The notes below the pieces were generated by a model that saw only the letters and a program-made list of their open reading frames with translations, had not been told where the DNA came from and did no database searches. This document shows positions 12,481-23,079 of a stretch of 64,000 nucleotides of DNA, piece by piece; position 1 is the stretch's first letter; every line of letters starts with the position of its first letter. Source of the stretch: Calliopum simillimum (lineage: Eukaryota > Arthropoda > Insecta > Diptera > Lauxaniidae); contig OX638370.1 in the NCBI GenBank assembly GCA_951812925.1, positions 23,985,964 to 24,049,963 of the forward strand, read 5' to 3'. A program made the translations under genes and the position numbers.

Positions 12481-12865
12481 TATCTTTTAGTTGAGGAACT
12501 GATGTTGGAATGACCTACATAACGCCATGAAACAGATGGAATGGGTGCATCATGAGGAGACGTCGAAGTTGTTCCGGCATTTGTTTCATCATTTTGAACA
12601 ATTTCCATATCCTCTGTTTCTTTTCTAGTACCATCATTGTATGGACTTAACATACTCGATTTCTACAAATTTATGTAACTGATTTTAATGCAAGTCAGTA
12701 ATAGTGCCTCCTTCATCTTCATTTGCATCATCTTCTGTAGAATCGTAAGCAGCATCTGGTGGCTTTGTGTATATTGTACATAGCTGCAACTTTTCTTTTT
12801 CCGATTCATCATCTGACAAGGACTGTAAATAGTCTTGTACTTCATGCAATTTTATACTACCTACT
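12480..12865 (-). pseudogene. Decayed piggyBac-like transposase, N-terminal fragment
   Basis: Read on the minus strand from 12862, a frame encodes LHEVQDYLQSLSDDESEKE, then CTIYTKPPD, then an acidic run STEDDANEDEGG, then a stop codon in place of a residue before NQLHKF. Piggybac-family transposases start with this pattern: a leader rich in S/D/E, a hydrophobic-PP-D turn, a T/S-D-E-D acidic block and a short NQL-type motif. The frame is then broken by stops and shifts, and the catalytic DDD domain is not visible, so this is a remnant. No TTAA-flanked ends were located. The acidic block could in principle be a coincidence in a random frame; a profile search of the translation would decide. Confidence 0.42.
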
Positions 12866-12869
12866 AAAA

Positions 12870-15500
12870 AAAATCTCCAAATCCTTTACAAACAATTCAA
12901 CAGATATTCTAAACAAACAACTATGTGAACATATTTTTCGAAAAGCATGTGTTTCCATACAAAATGCATGAAAAATTAAAAAAAAAATTTTGGTGATTTT
13001 CAATTTATTCCGTTAAAAATTTTACGAACATTTTAAAAATGCACTCACTTGTTCACTTTTATCGTGCTCACTCACCTGTAGGCCAACTGAAAAAACCGAA
13101 GCACAAAAAGAAAGCGGGAGATATTCCCTGACAGAAAAGTTCCATAGCAACCTATCCTTATGATATTTGTAGGATTTGGCGATACCACTTCTAAAACATT
13201 ACAAATGGTTTCATATGGAACCATTGCTAAGATTGGGTTAAGAAGCAAATCTTGTACAAGTTACCAACGTTATTATATAAGAGTTACAAATCAAGTACTA
13301 GTTATACCAGTTACATTTATTCTAACATCAATAAAAAATATGCGACTTTCTCATAAGTAGAAAAAATAAAGAAGTATAGCTGTCTCTTTAATTTTTTCCA
13401 ATTCTTTTTGTAGACATTCAATTTTTGTTATTTCAATTTGTGAAAACAAATAACAATCAGGGCTTTTGACCTTCCCGCGGAGTTTTCTTATTTCTAATAA
13501 GTAACATATATTTCGTGATTCTGAACAAAATAGCTTATCGGGCCCCACCGAAATTAAATCCTATTTACGCTCTTGGAGAATTCTTCCAAATAAAAACAGA
13601 ATAATTTAACCGAAATGGTTTATTTTTATTTCCTTTTGACAGTGGAATAAATCTCAGTCCCGGTCGCAAAATGCTTACATGAACCTGAGAATGCTAAAAA
13701 CTGAAGTCTTTAAAACTCTCAAATCATCGAAGAAGAGATATGTATATGTAAATTAATCTCTATCTGTCCACAAATATTTTCTTGCCTATAGTTTTGCTTT
13801 TATAAGCTACTGATTCGAATGAAGTTAATGTTAGATTTTGAGTAGCATATCCTTAGTTTTAATTCTTCTCACAATCAGATTTCTACAATTAAAATGTATA
13901 GTAAGAATTTTTGTATTCCAGAACATGTAGCAACTTATCGAAGTACAATCTCTAACACGGGCGAACTAAGCAAAAAATTTCTTTGATTTTATGTATTTGC
14001 AGCCGCTGACAATTAAACTCTACAACAGTTTAACTTCATAACAGTAGACAAGATTAAAAGCTTTTTAATTGCCAAAAATTGAATACTTAATTTTTTCATG
14101 TTTAATTTTAATTAATTTCAATAACTAAGCAAACAAAACAATATGTAATTTTATTAAGACCTGAAGCTAATTAAATTTTTTATAATATGCATAATTTTTC
14201 AGCAATAAATTTACGAAACGTTCAAAATATAATGAGAATTTAAAATAAAATTAAAACTGCAATACATAAAATGTCAAAAGTTGTAAAAGGAATACAAATA
14301 TTACTCATATGACTGCTTTTATGGTGACTAGTATTGGAAAAGATTTGTCTGGCTAACTTTATATTAACTCAAGACCAATATAGCCATCATGATGATTTTG
14401 GCCAATGTTGCCACATTTGTTGCTGGTGGCAATACTAACTTGAATTGTGTCACTGAACCTGTTTTCTGCTTTTTTTTTCTTTTTTCCTTTTTAATTGTAT
14501 GCTATTGGTGTTGCTTTTACTGATTCTGTACATTTTTTTAGCTTTATTTATAACTCAACGCAGTACCTTTAAGATCTTTTAACCAGTTTTTTATGTATTT
14601 TTTTTTTCTTCACTACTTTTTCTTTTTAATTTTGCAAGAAAATGCCGCTCATAAGTTCATATTGAAAGCGAAAATCGAGCATTTTTATGTCTGCGGTGTA
14701 AAGCAGCAGTTTAAATGCCATGGGTTCGTTTGTAACATGCTGCTTAGCAATGATGGTTTTGCTGAGGTACAGCGGAGAGAAGGAGGGGGGCAAAAAACAA
14801 CAGTCGGTAAAAACAGGCTTAAAAATTGCAATTCTCTGTTATATTGGCACGTTTTGTGTGTGCAGATTTCATTATAGCAGTTAAGTAGGAATATACTAAA
14901 AATCTGGTAAATGAAATGTATGTAAAGGGCGGTGACCGGTTTTAACTGTTTGCAAACTTGTTTAAATTGAGGATCAAATACACGCTTAAATGGTTTTTTA
15001 AGTTATTAAGTAGTTTAAATGAACTCTTAATATTTGGCTTAATTTATGTATCTGTAACTCGGTTTTCACTTTTCTTTTGTGAGTGAAGCTTAAGTTAACT
15101 AAATAAGTAAATTACAGACTACAGATCTGAGAAAAAAACTGTATATGTATAAGTAATATTAGCTCGGGCGGTTTTCAGATTCTTGTAATGTAAAGTAGTA
15201 TATATTTATGGATTTAAGAAGAAACAAAACTTTGTTAACAACCAAGCAATATCCCATTCTCACTTGTTTGGTTATGACGATTAGTTTTGTTTATATGCAC
15301 TTAGTTTTTGCAAAAACCAAATCAGTTTAACGTATAGGTATGGGTTTTAAGTTTGTTAGAAAATAATTTGATGGAAATTTAATTCAAAATTTTGAATTTC
15401 ATCTATCAACTTTTGAAACAGAAAATTTATCTGTTAAAAGTCAAAATTAAGGGATTAATTTTTTGCTAGCTTTACAAAATTGAATATACTTTTTCAAAAT
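12870..15500. other. AT-rich sequence, no gene recognised
   Basis: No coding region, tRNA or terminal inverted repeat recognised. The open frame at 14593-14877 begins in a T-run and resembles no known protein. Confidence 0.5.
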
Positions 15501-15501
15501 C

Positions 15502-15870
15502 AGTTATGTCTTCTTCCCGATTTCTAATTATCAAATACTACAGTTCAGTGTCACGTACAAATATCTTGACAGTAATTGATTATGAAAAAAAAATCAAATA
15601 CACCAATGACTTGTCTTGTTTGATTTGCTTTAGTTTATTCCAGTGTATGTACTGTAGTACTCGCATGTATTACACTGACCTGAAGTGTTTGCTTGTACAT
15701 AATAAGATACACTGAAGTATTTGTAAGAATCAAATTTTGTTTGACACTGAATAAAGAAGACAGTGTACTTCAGTGTCAAAATGAAATCAGTGTACGATGA
15801 AGATTTTAATCCTAAATATTTTGGATTAAATACTTCAGTTCAATGTAAAATGTATGGATTAGAATACACT
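15502..15870. repeat. Family C interspersed repeat, copy 2 (uninterrupted)
   Basis: It shares landmark blocks with the copies at 1888-3220 and 37697-39085: GTTATGTCTT, ATCAAATACT, CAGTTCAGTGTC, TTACACTGACC, GAAGTATTTGTAAG, CTTCAGTGTCAAAATGAAAT and CTTCAGTTCAATGTAAAATG. It has no insertion, so it serves as the empty-site reference for the foldback element at 2101-3066. Confidence 0.65.
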
Positions 15871-16750
15871 ATACTTCAAAAAGTCTTTTGCAGTCCCCTA
15901 ATACGTATCTTTAAAAGGGTATGTACTATAAATGATTTTCTTTTACCAAACTGAATGCCCATGACATTTGAGTTTTTTGTGAACTTTTTTGAAAATTGTT
16001 AAATTTAACTAATGAGAAGTTAACATTTAAACTACAGTTTCTACATTTTTAGATAAATGTAACCATTATTTTTGTGTCGCTAGTGATCAGAAAAGATGAT
16101 GTAGTTTTTTACCTCTTCCAAGCTTTGAAATAGATTATGTGCAAAATAATAAAATTGCTTTTTATTGAATATCAGCTGAAATGGTTGGAGTACAAATTTT
16201 TATGATCATTAAGTTGATTAATGACTTTTGTCTTCTTTCATTTTATTTAATTTAATAAATTTCAAACTAATAACATAAATTATTAGTTTTGTTTTAAATA
16301 CCTTAGGTCATATAAATAATTATGATGAAAGTTCATATTAAATGAAAGTCAACATCTATACATATGGGAAGAGATTTTGGGAGTCAACATGGGAAGCCGG
16401 TATTGAAAAAATTCATTTTTATGCCATATGATATGGTATTGACATGGTATTCTCATATTAATTTAAAATTAATAAATAAGCAGTTCGATTTTTACATGAA
16501 TAGGTAAGAGTATATCCGAAGTTAAGTGGTCCACAACTTAAAGTGTCCTAGTTGGGCCAGAAATTTTTTGTCTATAAAAATTTAGGCAAAATGTTTATTG
16601 TATATCTTTTTAATGAATTAAGGATTTCCACCAAACTACTAACTAAACTTGAATTTTTAGTACTTTTAATGAATTAAGGATCCACATAGTCTAATAATTG
16701 AACAACATACTTTTAGTTACAAACCACAAAAGATTTAAAATTGTATCTAT
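15870..16750. other. AT-rich sequence, no gene recognised
   Basis: No coding region or RNA gene recognised. A short duplication, TTTTTAATGAATTAAGGAT / TTTTAATGAATTAAGGATC, occurs at about 16607 and 16664. Confidence 0.5.
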
Positions 16751-16751
16751 C

Positions 16752-16986
16752 AGACATGTTCTAAAATCCGATTCATTTCGGAATCGGAATGAAAGCAATT
16801 TTCAAGAGCTCCGCATTTCGCTAATTAACACCAAATCGGAATTATATTTCGGTAAATCAAATAGGAACCATTATCTCATTTTATTTGTTGAAAAACCAAT
16901 CCGATTCTACTTTATTTATCGCAATGCAGTTTTTGAAGATTGCTATCATTCCAATTACGAAATAAATCGGATCTCAGAACATGCCT
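16752..16986. repeat. Small foldback (palindromic MITE-like) element
   Basis: The left arm at 16752-16820 (ACATGTTCTAAAATCCGATT, then GGAATGAAAGCAAT and TTCAAGAGCT) recurs inverted at 16905-16986, where the reverse complement reads GCATGTTCTGAGATCCGATT, then GGAATGATAGCAAT and TTCAAAAACT. Several CCGATT/AATCGG motifs lie in both arms. Weaker pairing may extend to about 16715 and 17010. The open frame across it is a by-product of the palindrome. No target duplication was identified. Confidence 0.6.
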
Positions 16987-17095
16987 GTATATCTTTTGCG
17001 AATCAATTAACATGATTATTTTTGATTTTAAATAATACAGAAACAAAATCTTTTATTTTGCGGACGTTTTTTTGTTCATAAAAGTTACAATATTA

Positions 17096-17977
17096 GGGGA
17101 GATGTGTGTACCTTGGTCCGAGTGTACCTCGGTCCGAGTGTCGGTTGCCACTCAACAGTTGCACGTGTACGATAATGTTCTTCTATGGAATTTTCCACTC
17201 ATACCGGTGACTCATATTAGTGGACTTCAGACCGTCAAGCTGTATGCGATTGTACAAAGTGACGGAAAAAGTGTTTTTTGTGTGTAAAAATTTGTTTTTG
17301 GAGTAAGCTACGAAACGTTTAGTGAGAAACTTACTTGAAATATTTCAGTTTTACAACATCAGGAAGCAAGTTTAGTTATTGTTCTAAGCTTTTAGTGTGT
17401 TTTAGATGTATTTTCATTAACATGTGTTATGGGTGTTGACAGTTTTTAAAACATGCTGTCTGTGTGTACCTTGGACCTAGCTTATTGACCAGCAAGCCTT
17501 TTTCGACGGGCAACCAGGAAGCCATAATTGCCTCTCAATATAATATTATTATTGTTATTTACGCAATTAATGTATTTATTTGCAACCATTTTTGTTTAAT
17601 TAATTGTTTTTTACTAAATGCACTTTTTTGTGTTATAATTTTTGTTTATGATTAATTTTTATTTTTATTGAAAAAAATGTTACTTTTGATCACATAATAA
17701 ATGGTTATTTCATAATTTATTGCCAAAATGCAATGTATTCTCTTTTATTTTTAATAGTCCAAGGTACACTTGCATGGTGTACCTTGGACCGTTTGAGATT
17801 GCAACGGAAAAAGTAATATTTCTACTCAATGGTAAGACATAGACATATCATTGTCACGTCATTTGATGCTGCAAGCATTGTAGAAATATAACTTAATCAA
17901 AAAACTAAAGGAACTTTTTTGGAAAATCCTGCACATTGAAAAAACTGAAAAGCGGACCAAGGTACACACATCTCCCC
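17096..17977. mobile_element. 882-bp mariner/Tc1-like MITE with perfect terminal inverted repeats
   Basis: The left tip after TA (17094-17095) reads GGGGAGATGTGTGTACCTTG followed by GTCCG. The right tip before TA (17978-17979) is its exact inverse, giving 25 matching bases plus the TA target duplication. TA duplication with short perfect inverted repeats is characteristic of the Tc1/mariner superfamily. The interior has no transposase. The subterminal word GTGTACCTTGG recurs about six times in both orientations (near 17108, 17122, 17463, 17757, 17779, 17951), including a perfect 12-bp inverted pair at 17757-17790. Confidence 0.85.
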
Positions 17978-17979
17978 TA

Positions 17980-19880
17980 CTAATTGAAAATAAAATGTAT
18001 AAATTTGTGTATATTTTTCACATTATTATTTATATAATTTGTTGAGAAAAATGTTAAAAAGTACCAATAGGTACCTCCTACTTATCCAAAAGGAATTTTT
18101 GTGTGAAATATCGCACCATTTCTAAATAAAATACAAATAATTTTAAAGATTTTGCAACCAGAAATCATTAATTTTCGTGAAATTAGACAAAATGATATGG
18201 ACATGTTAATAGAAAACTGTCAAATATTTAATTATTTATGACTTAAAAAAAAAAAAAATTTTAAAATAAATTTGGTCGAATAATTTATTTCATTTTAGCA
18301 GCCAAAAAGTAAATATCTAGTTGAAAAGTTGCTTGTTGGGAAATTTCTGGCACAGTCCATTAATGTCTAAGCAAACTGTCTGATCCCTTTGAAAGTAATT
18401 GAAATATTTTCAGTTTAATGGATATCATATAAGTTTTTTAAGCCAGCAGACTTCTGAAATGGATTTTATTTTTCACTTTGCATGACCAGTGACTTTTTAA
18501 TACAAAAGTTAAATTTTCTGCAATTTATTTACTCTACAGCCACATAAATACCGTATCACACGAATCAATTTTAAATTTATTATTACAATATGATATGTAT
18601 ACTAAATGCGAAAAGAAATGCGTTGTGGCATTGATTAATTGACTTTAACATGAACTATAAAAAAAAAACAAAAGGTAAACAAGATAAAAAATATTTTATA
18701 TACAAAAATTGAATACTTTTACGATGATTTCAAAAAGAAATGAGGTCACCAATTTAACATTTTTTCAAGCAATTTTAAACGTTTTGATGGGGTTAACAAA
18801 AGGAACTTTAGAAGAATTTGACATCCATGTACTAAAGATTTTTTTAAATTTAATTAAATACCAACGAACCAAACTTTGAACATTTCCGGAAACATTTTAG
18901 AGTGTAAGAAAGAAGTTTTCATTGAAAGTGCAGAAGATACACTGATATATAAATTTGTATATACAAATTTCTAAGTTTAGGCACTTCCATCTTATTTAAT
19001 AGTCCTATATCGCCCAACTTTTGTTAGCTCTTGAATAGCATTTGTACTCTAGAAAAGTTTAGAAAGCGAAGGTAATTTTCTATGTAAGGCTCTACTAAAT
19101 TACTGGAAAGTAGAACTCAAAAAATCTCTTTTGGGCATACTGTATCGATATGCGCCAAGGATTAATCATCTTTGAAACAAAATTTTTTATTGATTGTTCA
19201 AAAACTTCACAATTCAATGCAAGGAATGCCATTAAATTATCAACATCCTGGCTTTTGCACTTTCGAAAACTTTTTTGCTCCTTACGGAACTAAATGATTA
19301 TCCGTAAGTTCTTTAGAATAATATTTTTGTCAATTAAACTCCTAAACGAAACACTATAAATTCTGTTTTTTGCAAATGCAAGGCGCAAATAATAAAAAAA
19401 CATATTACTTTTTACTAAGTTTTTAAAAGGTTTGGAGTCATTTGTTAATAGAAAAGAATCGTTTTATAATTTGTTTTAATTAGTGAATAGTTATAATATA
19501 TTCGCGTTCTATTAAAGCTTGAGGCAAAATATATTTGGCTGATATGTAATTTGCCTATCACTTTTTATTCCGACTACTCCAAAGCAAAACTTGGAACCGT
19601 AAAATATGATCGGAATCGAGAACACCGATCTGCTTCGAGTCTACAAGAGGCTTGAACAATAGATATTATCTTTCTTTGAATATAATTATAATTATTTAAT
19701 TTTATTTAGAGGAAAGGAAATCTTTTTTGGATATTTTAATAGATAGTGTGAATTTTTTTTTATCTATACGTATGCATGTATCAAATTCTGTTTAGAGAGA
19801 CATATTTGTTTCAATATTTGTGTAGTATTTTAAAAAAGAGGGGAAGCGAAAGAAAAAAAAAATATACAAAGATCAAATAC
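17980..19880. other. AT-rich sequence, no gene recognised
   Basis: No coding region, RNA gene or paired termini recognised. Confidence 0.5.
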
Positions 19881-19914
19881 ATGTTTAATATAAAATTTTA
19901 CACAAACGTTTCAC

Positions 19915-19955
19915 AAGCTTGCCATTGACCCGGGTTCGATCCCCACCACGCGTAA
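19915..19955 (+). repeat. tRNA-like fragment (B-box only)
   Basis: GGTTCGATCCC at 19933-19943 matches the pol III B-box / T-arm consensus. No matching acceptor stem or A-box lies upstream, so this is not a tRNA gene. It is followed by an A/T-rich tail and lies next to a fuller SINE copy at 20150-20350. Confidence 0.4.
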
Positions 19956-20149
19956 ATTTAAAAAAAATTTTTTTTTTTTTCATTTCACTTTTCTATTTTC
20001 CTTTTTCTAATTTATTTACATTTGTTTAGTTAAATTGATAATGAATACTCATTGATTCTTTGTAAGGCTGAAGGAGGCATTTTCATATCAAATTCTTTTT
20101 AGACAGACATTTGCTATATATATGTACCACTAAATTTAATACCTCTTCA

Positions 20150-20350
20150 TCATATTGGTCAGTGCTCTAGTGGTTAGTAATTGTAAGTTAAAATAGTGTG
20201 TTTTTATCTACCATACGGACGTTCCTCGGTTCGAGTCCTACTACGTTCGTTTCTTTTTTTAATTAAAAGAACGCTTACCGCCGCATTACAAATAAGAGCT
20301 TCAAAAGAAATTTTACCGTAAGGCTGCGGTTAGCTTTAGAACGCTTGCAG
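20150..20350 (+). repeat. tRNA-derived SINE, copy 1
   Basis: ATACCTCTTCATCATATTGG leads into an A-box-like TGGTTAGTAATTG (20171-20183) and a B-box GGTTCGAGTCC (20228-20238). A non-tRNA body follows: AAAGAACGCTTACCG, ACAAATAAGAGCTTCAAAAG. The same head and body recur in inverse orientation at 39840-40080, so this is a dispersed family and not an isolated tRNA pseudogene. The T-stem is mismatched, which argues against a functional tRNA. Confidence 0.6.
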
Positions 20351-20469
20351 CCTAGGAGATGCAATGTTAAAAAGAAAGGATAGTTTTAATGGAGCGGAAG
20401 CGCTTGTTTGTGAAAAAGAAATACTTCAGAAACACTTATTTCCACTTGAGCACCTACTCACCCACTCAA

Positions 20470-20886
20470 ACACAATGTCAATAAACAACATTCTTACATT
20501 ATAGTTACACGATCTTGTAAAAAAATTTGATTGGAATGAAAAGCTTAAAACTTTAGTTGGACGAAACAACATAATTTTGGGTTTGGTAATGGAAAAAAAT
20601 ATGGCGTTTTGTGCTCAATGCGAGTAACTTTGGGGTTCCAAAATGTCGTAAAAATTATAGGAAACAACTTCTGCGGCGAGATCATATCTAATGGGAAATA
20701 CTAATGCAGCGCTAGGTAATTTATGTTGATTCTTCCTGAAAGAATATCTTAACTATTCAAATGAAAAACGTTAAGTCAGTTTTTCAAGATATTTGAAATC
20801 TTTGATTTGCTTTTGCTTTCATGATAAAAATAAACACTTTTTAACAGAGATATGTCTCAATAGGTCTTATCAGTCTTAGTTCTTTT
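20470..20886 (+). repeat. Diverged tandem duplication, copy 1
   Basis: Ordered blocks are shared with 20970-21258 plus 22880-23080: TGTCAATWAACA, GTAACTTTGGGGTTYCAAAA, TAGGAAACAACTTCTGCG, AATGGGAAATA, GCAGCGCT, GTCAGTTTTTCAAGATATTT and GATTTGCTTTTRCTTT. It shows the unoccupied state (GCAGCGCTAGGTAATTTATG) of the site that the hAT-like element occupies in copy 2. Confidence 0.7.
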
Positions 20887-21258
20887 GACCGGTCGCTAAC
20901 TCATCATAGTTGGATTTGTACCGATACACAAATTCTCCCAAAGCAAAATTCACTTACACACCAATCATGCACACTGTCAATTAACACATTACTACATTAA
21001 AGTCACAGGATCATGTTAAACAATTTGCTAGGGATGCAAAGCTTAACAGAAAGAAGTAGCACCAATAGATTGTACCACCAGACCAAAACTTAGAGCTTAA
21101 ATAGGTCGACTCAAAAAAATTTTAAGCTTGGTTATAAAAAAAAATAAAACTGTTTGTGCAAGTAACTTTGGGGTTTCAAAATGTCGTTAAAATAATAGGA
21201 AACAACTTCTGCGACAAAACCATATCCAATGGGAAATATTGCTGCAGCGCTGTATAAC

Positions 21259-21868
21259 TACGGTGATCATTTATTTGAAACTGAAATACAGAACACAAAA
21301 AAAAAAAAAAAGGAACACAATTTTATTAATTTTTATCGTATTTCAATGTATGTAGTGTGAGCCAAATTTTCCCACGACCAACCGTCTACCGGAAACGTAA
21401 TCCTAAGAAGATTTTTTCATTTTTCCAATAAACCATGGGTCTAAGATCAATATCTAGCTCAAGAAGTTTTTTGTATCATGACGTATATCAATCATTGGTT
21501 TTGTCAGCTTTCAGAATTTATTTCTATCATGAACGATTTTTAATGCTCATGCCGAGTTTTGAACAGGTTTTCTTGGTCGAAAATCCTGAAAAATTTTGTT
21601 GAAATAAGACTTTCTGATCAAAAAATGAGAACCAGCAATTTTTTTAATTGATATCGCTTTATTTTGTTGTTTAAAAACTCAGTCAAAAATCTTCATCGAG
21701 ATCACTGCCGCATAAAAAGTTGTTCAGGCTCAATGTTTACGAGGATATTTGCAGAAAACAATTTTAATGCTGAAGTGATATGGATGATGCTTTTTGACAT
21801 TTGTTATTCAACACCAAATTAAGATTCCAATCAAGAAATTGCTCTCTCTAATTTTATTATCATTTTTT

Positions 21869-21906
<38 letters not shown>

Positions 21907-22879
21907 AAATTCATTCAAGAAAAAAACAGATTCGGAAAGTTGACAAAACCAATGATGTTAATTTTTATTAAAAGATGAGACAATAATGTTTTCTAAAGAA
22001 GGTATCTTTTTAATATAAAAATGTAGAATAATCTTCACGTTAAAAATCAGGGGCTCGATATTCATTTTAGACCAATCTTTTACTGGCCAAATTTTCTTAG
22101 AATTTTCCGTAGATTACTTTTCCGCTAAACGCTAGGTCATATTTTTTCCACCTGAACAATTTGGACCACACTAATGTAGGTTTGAGATCATCAGAGCAAA
22201 TTATCATTCGAGTAAACACTGTTACTGACACCTCTTTTTTCATTTCAAATTAGGGTTTCTATGCAATATTTATATACACGTTGGCAACAATAGCCGTGTT
22301 TCCTTTGACGCGTATACACAATTATGTTAGTTTTCAAATTGCGATAACTCATAAACAGTGAGTCGCACGATAAAAAGTCCGAGGGCTCTTTTTATAGAGA
22401 ATCACATGCTCTACAAAAAGTTTTCATTTAATGCAAAAAAAAAAAGTTGCCGTTAAGGTGTTATTTATTAAAAAGTGATTTTTTGATGTTTATCGGCGCT
22501 TAACTGGTTTTTTTTGGAATAAATCCTAAACGGTATTTTTTTTTTTTTAAATAAAATCCGAATTGTTTGTAGAGTATGTAATTTTCCATAAAAAAAACCC
22601 TTGGAATTGTTAGCGTGTGACACACCGTTCATAAGGTATCGTAATTTGGAATTTAACACAATTGTGTAAACGCGTCAAAACACTGCTAATATTTCGATTT
22701 TGCTGGTTTTTTTAAATAATTTTTTGGTGGAAACCGCTTTACAAACAATTTTTCGAAATACAGAACAAATACAGAACACTTTCTGAAATACAGAACATTT
22801 CTACTTTTAAAAAATTATACAGAACAGAGGCCTCAAATACAGAACTGTTCTGTATACTACAGTACGGTTAGTCACCGTA
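21259..22879. mobile_element. hAT-like non-autonomous transposon, 1,621 bp
   Basis: The termini are TACGGTGA and TCACCGTA. The flanks TGTATAAC (21251-21258) and TGTATAAT (22880-22887) form an 8-bp target duplication with one mismatch, and the neighbouring duplicate 20470-20886 supplies the empty site. The word AATACAGAACA recurs several times next to the right end (22758-22855) and once at the left (about 21284). An 8-bp duplication plus clustered subterminal repeats is typical of hAT elements, although the tip is not the common CAGGG type. No transposase frame remains. A 34-base A run lies at about 21867. A truncated second copy begins at 33418. Confidence 0.75.
22292..22687. mobile_element. 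MITE nested in the hAT-like element, about 396 bp
   Basis: The left end AGCCGTGTTTCCTTTGACGC, then GTATACACAATTATGTTA, is inverted at the right end (TAACACAATTGTGTAAACGC, then GTCAAAACACTGCT). Alignment needs a small gap in the outer part, and the ends share GACGCGT and ACACAATT. AAT flanks both ends (22289-22291 region and 22688-22690), which could be a 3-bp target duplication but may be chance. No coding capacity. Confidence 0.6.
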
Positions 22880-23079
22880 TGTATAATTTATGTGGATTTT
22901 TTTTTTTTTTTTTCAGGAATAACGTCCCGATTCAAGTGAATAGTTAATGTAAAGTCAGTTTTTCAAGATATTTGTAGTTTTTTTTTTTTTGTGGAAAATG
23001 TTGATTTGCTTTTACTTTTATGATGAAAATAATCACTTTTCAACAGAGGTATGGCTCAACGAGTCTCATCAATCTGATG

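Noticed and set aside
16698..17015. 105-codon plus-strand frame
   Set aside because: It spans the small palindromic element; the palindrome explains the sequence and no protein family is recognised.
17072..17287. 71-codon plus-strand frame with Cys-Val-Pro-Trp-Ser motif
   Set aside because: It starts outside and runs into the terminal repeat of the TA-flanked MITE; the motif comes from the duplicated GTGTACCTTGG words.
20150..20350. Functional tRNA gene with an intron
   Set aside because: A-box and B-box words are present, but the T-stem is mismatched, no acceptor stem is seen, and the sequence repeats elsewhere with a common body, as a SINE does.
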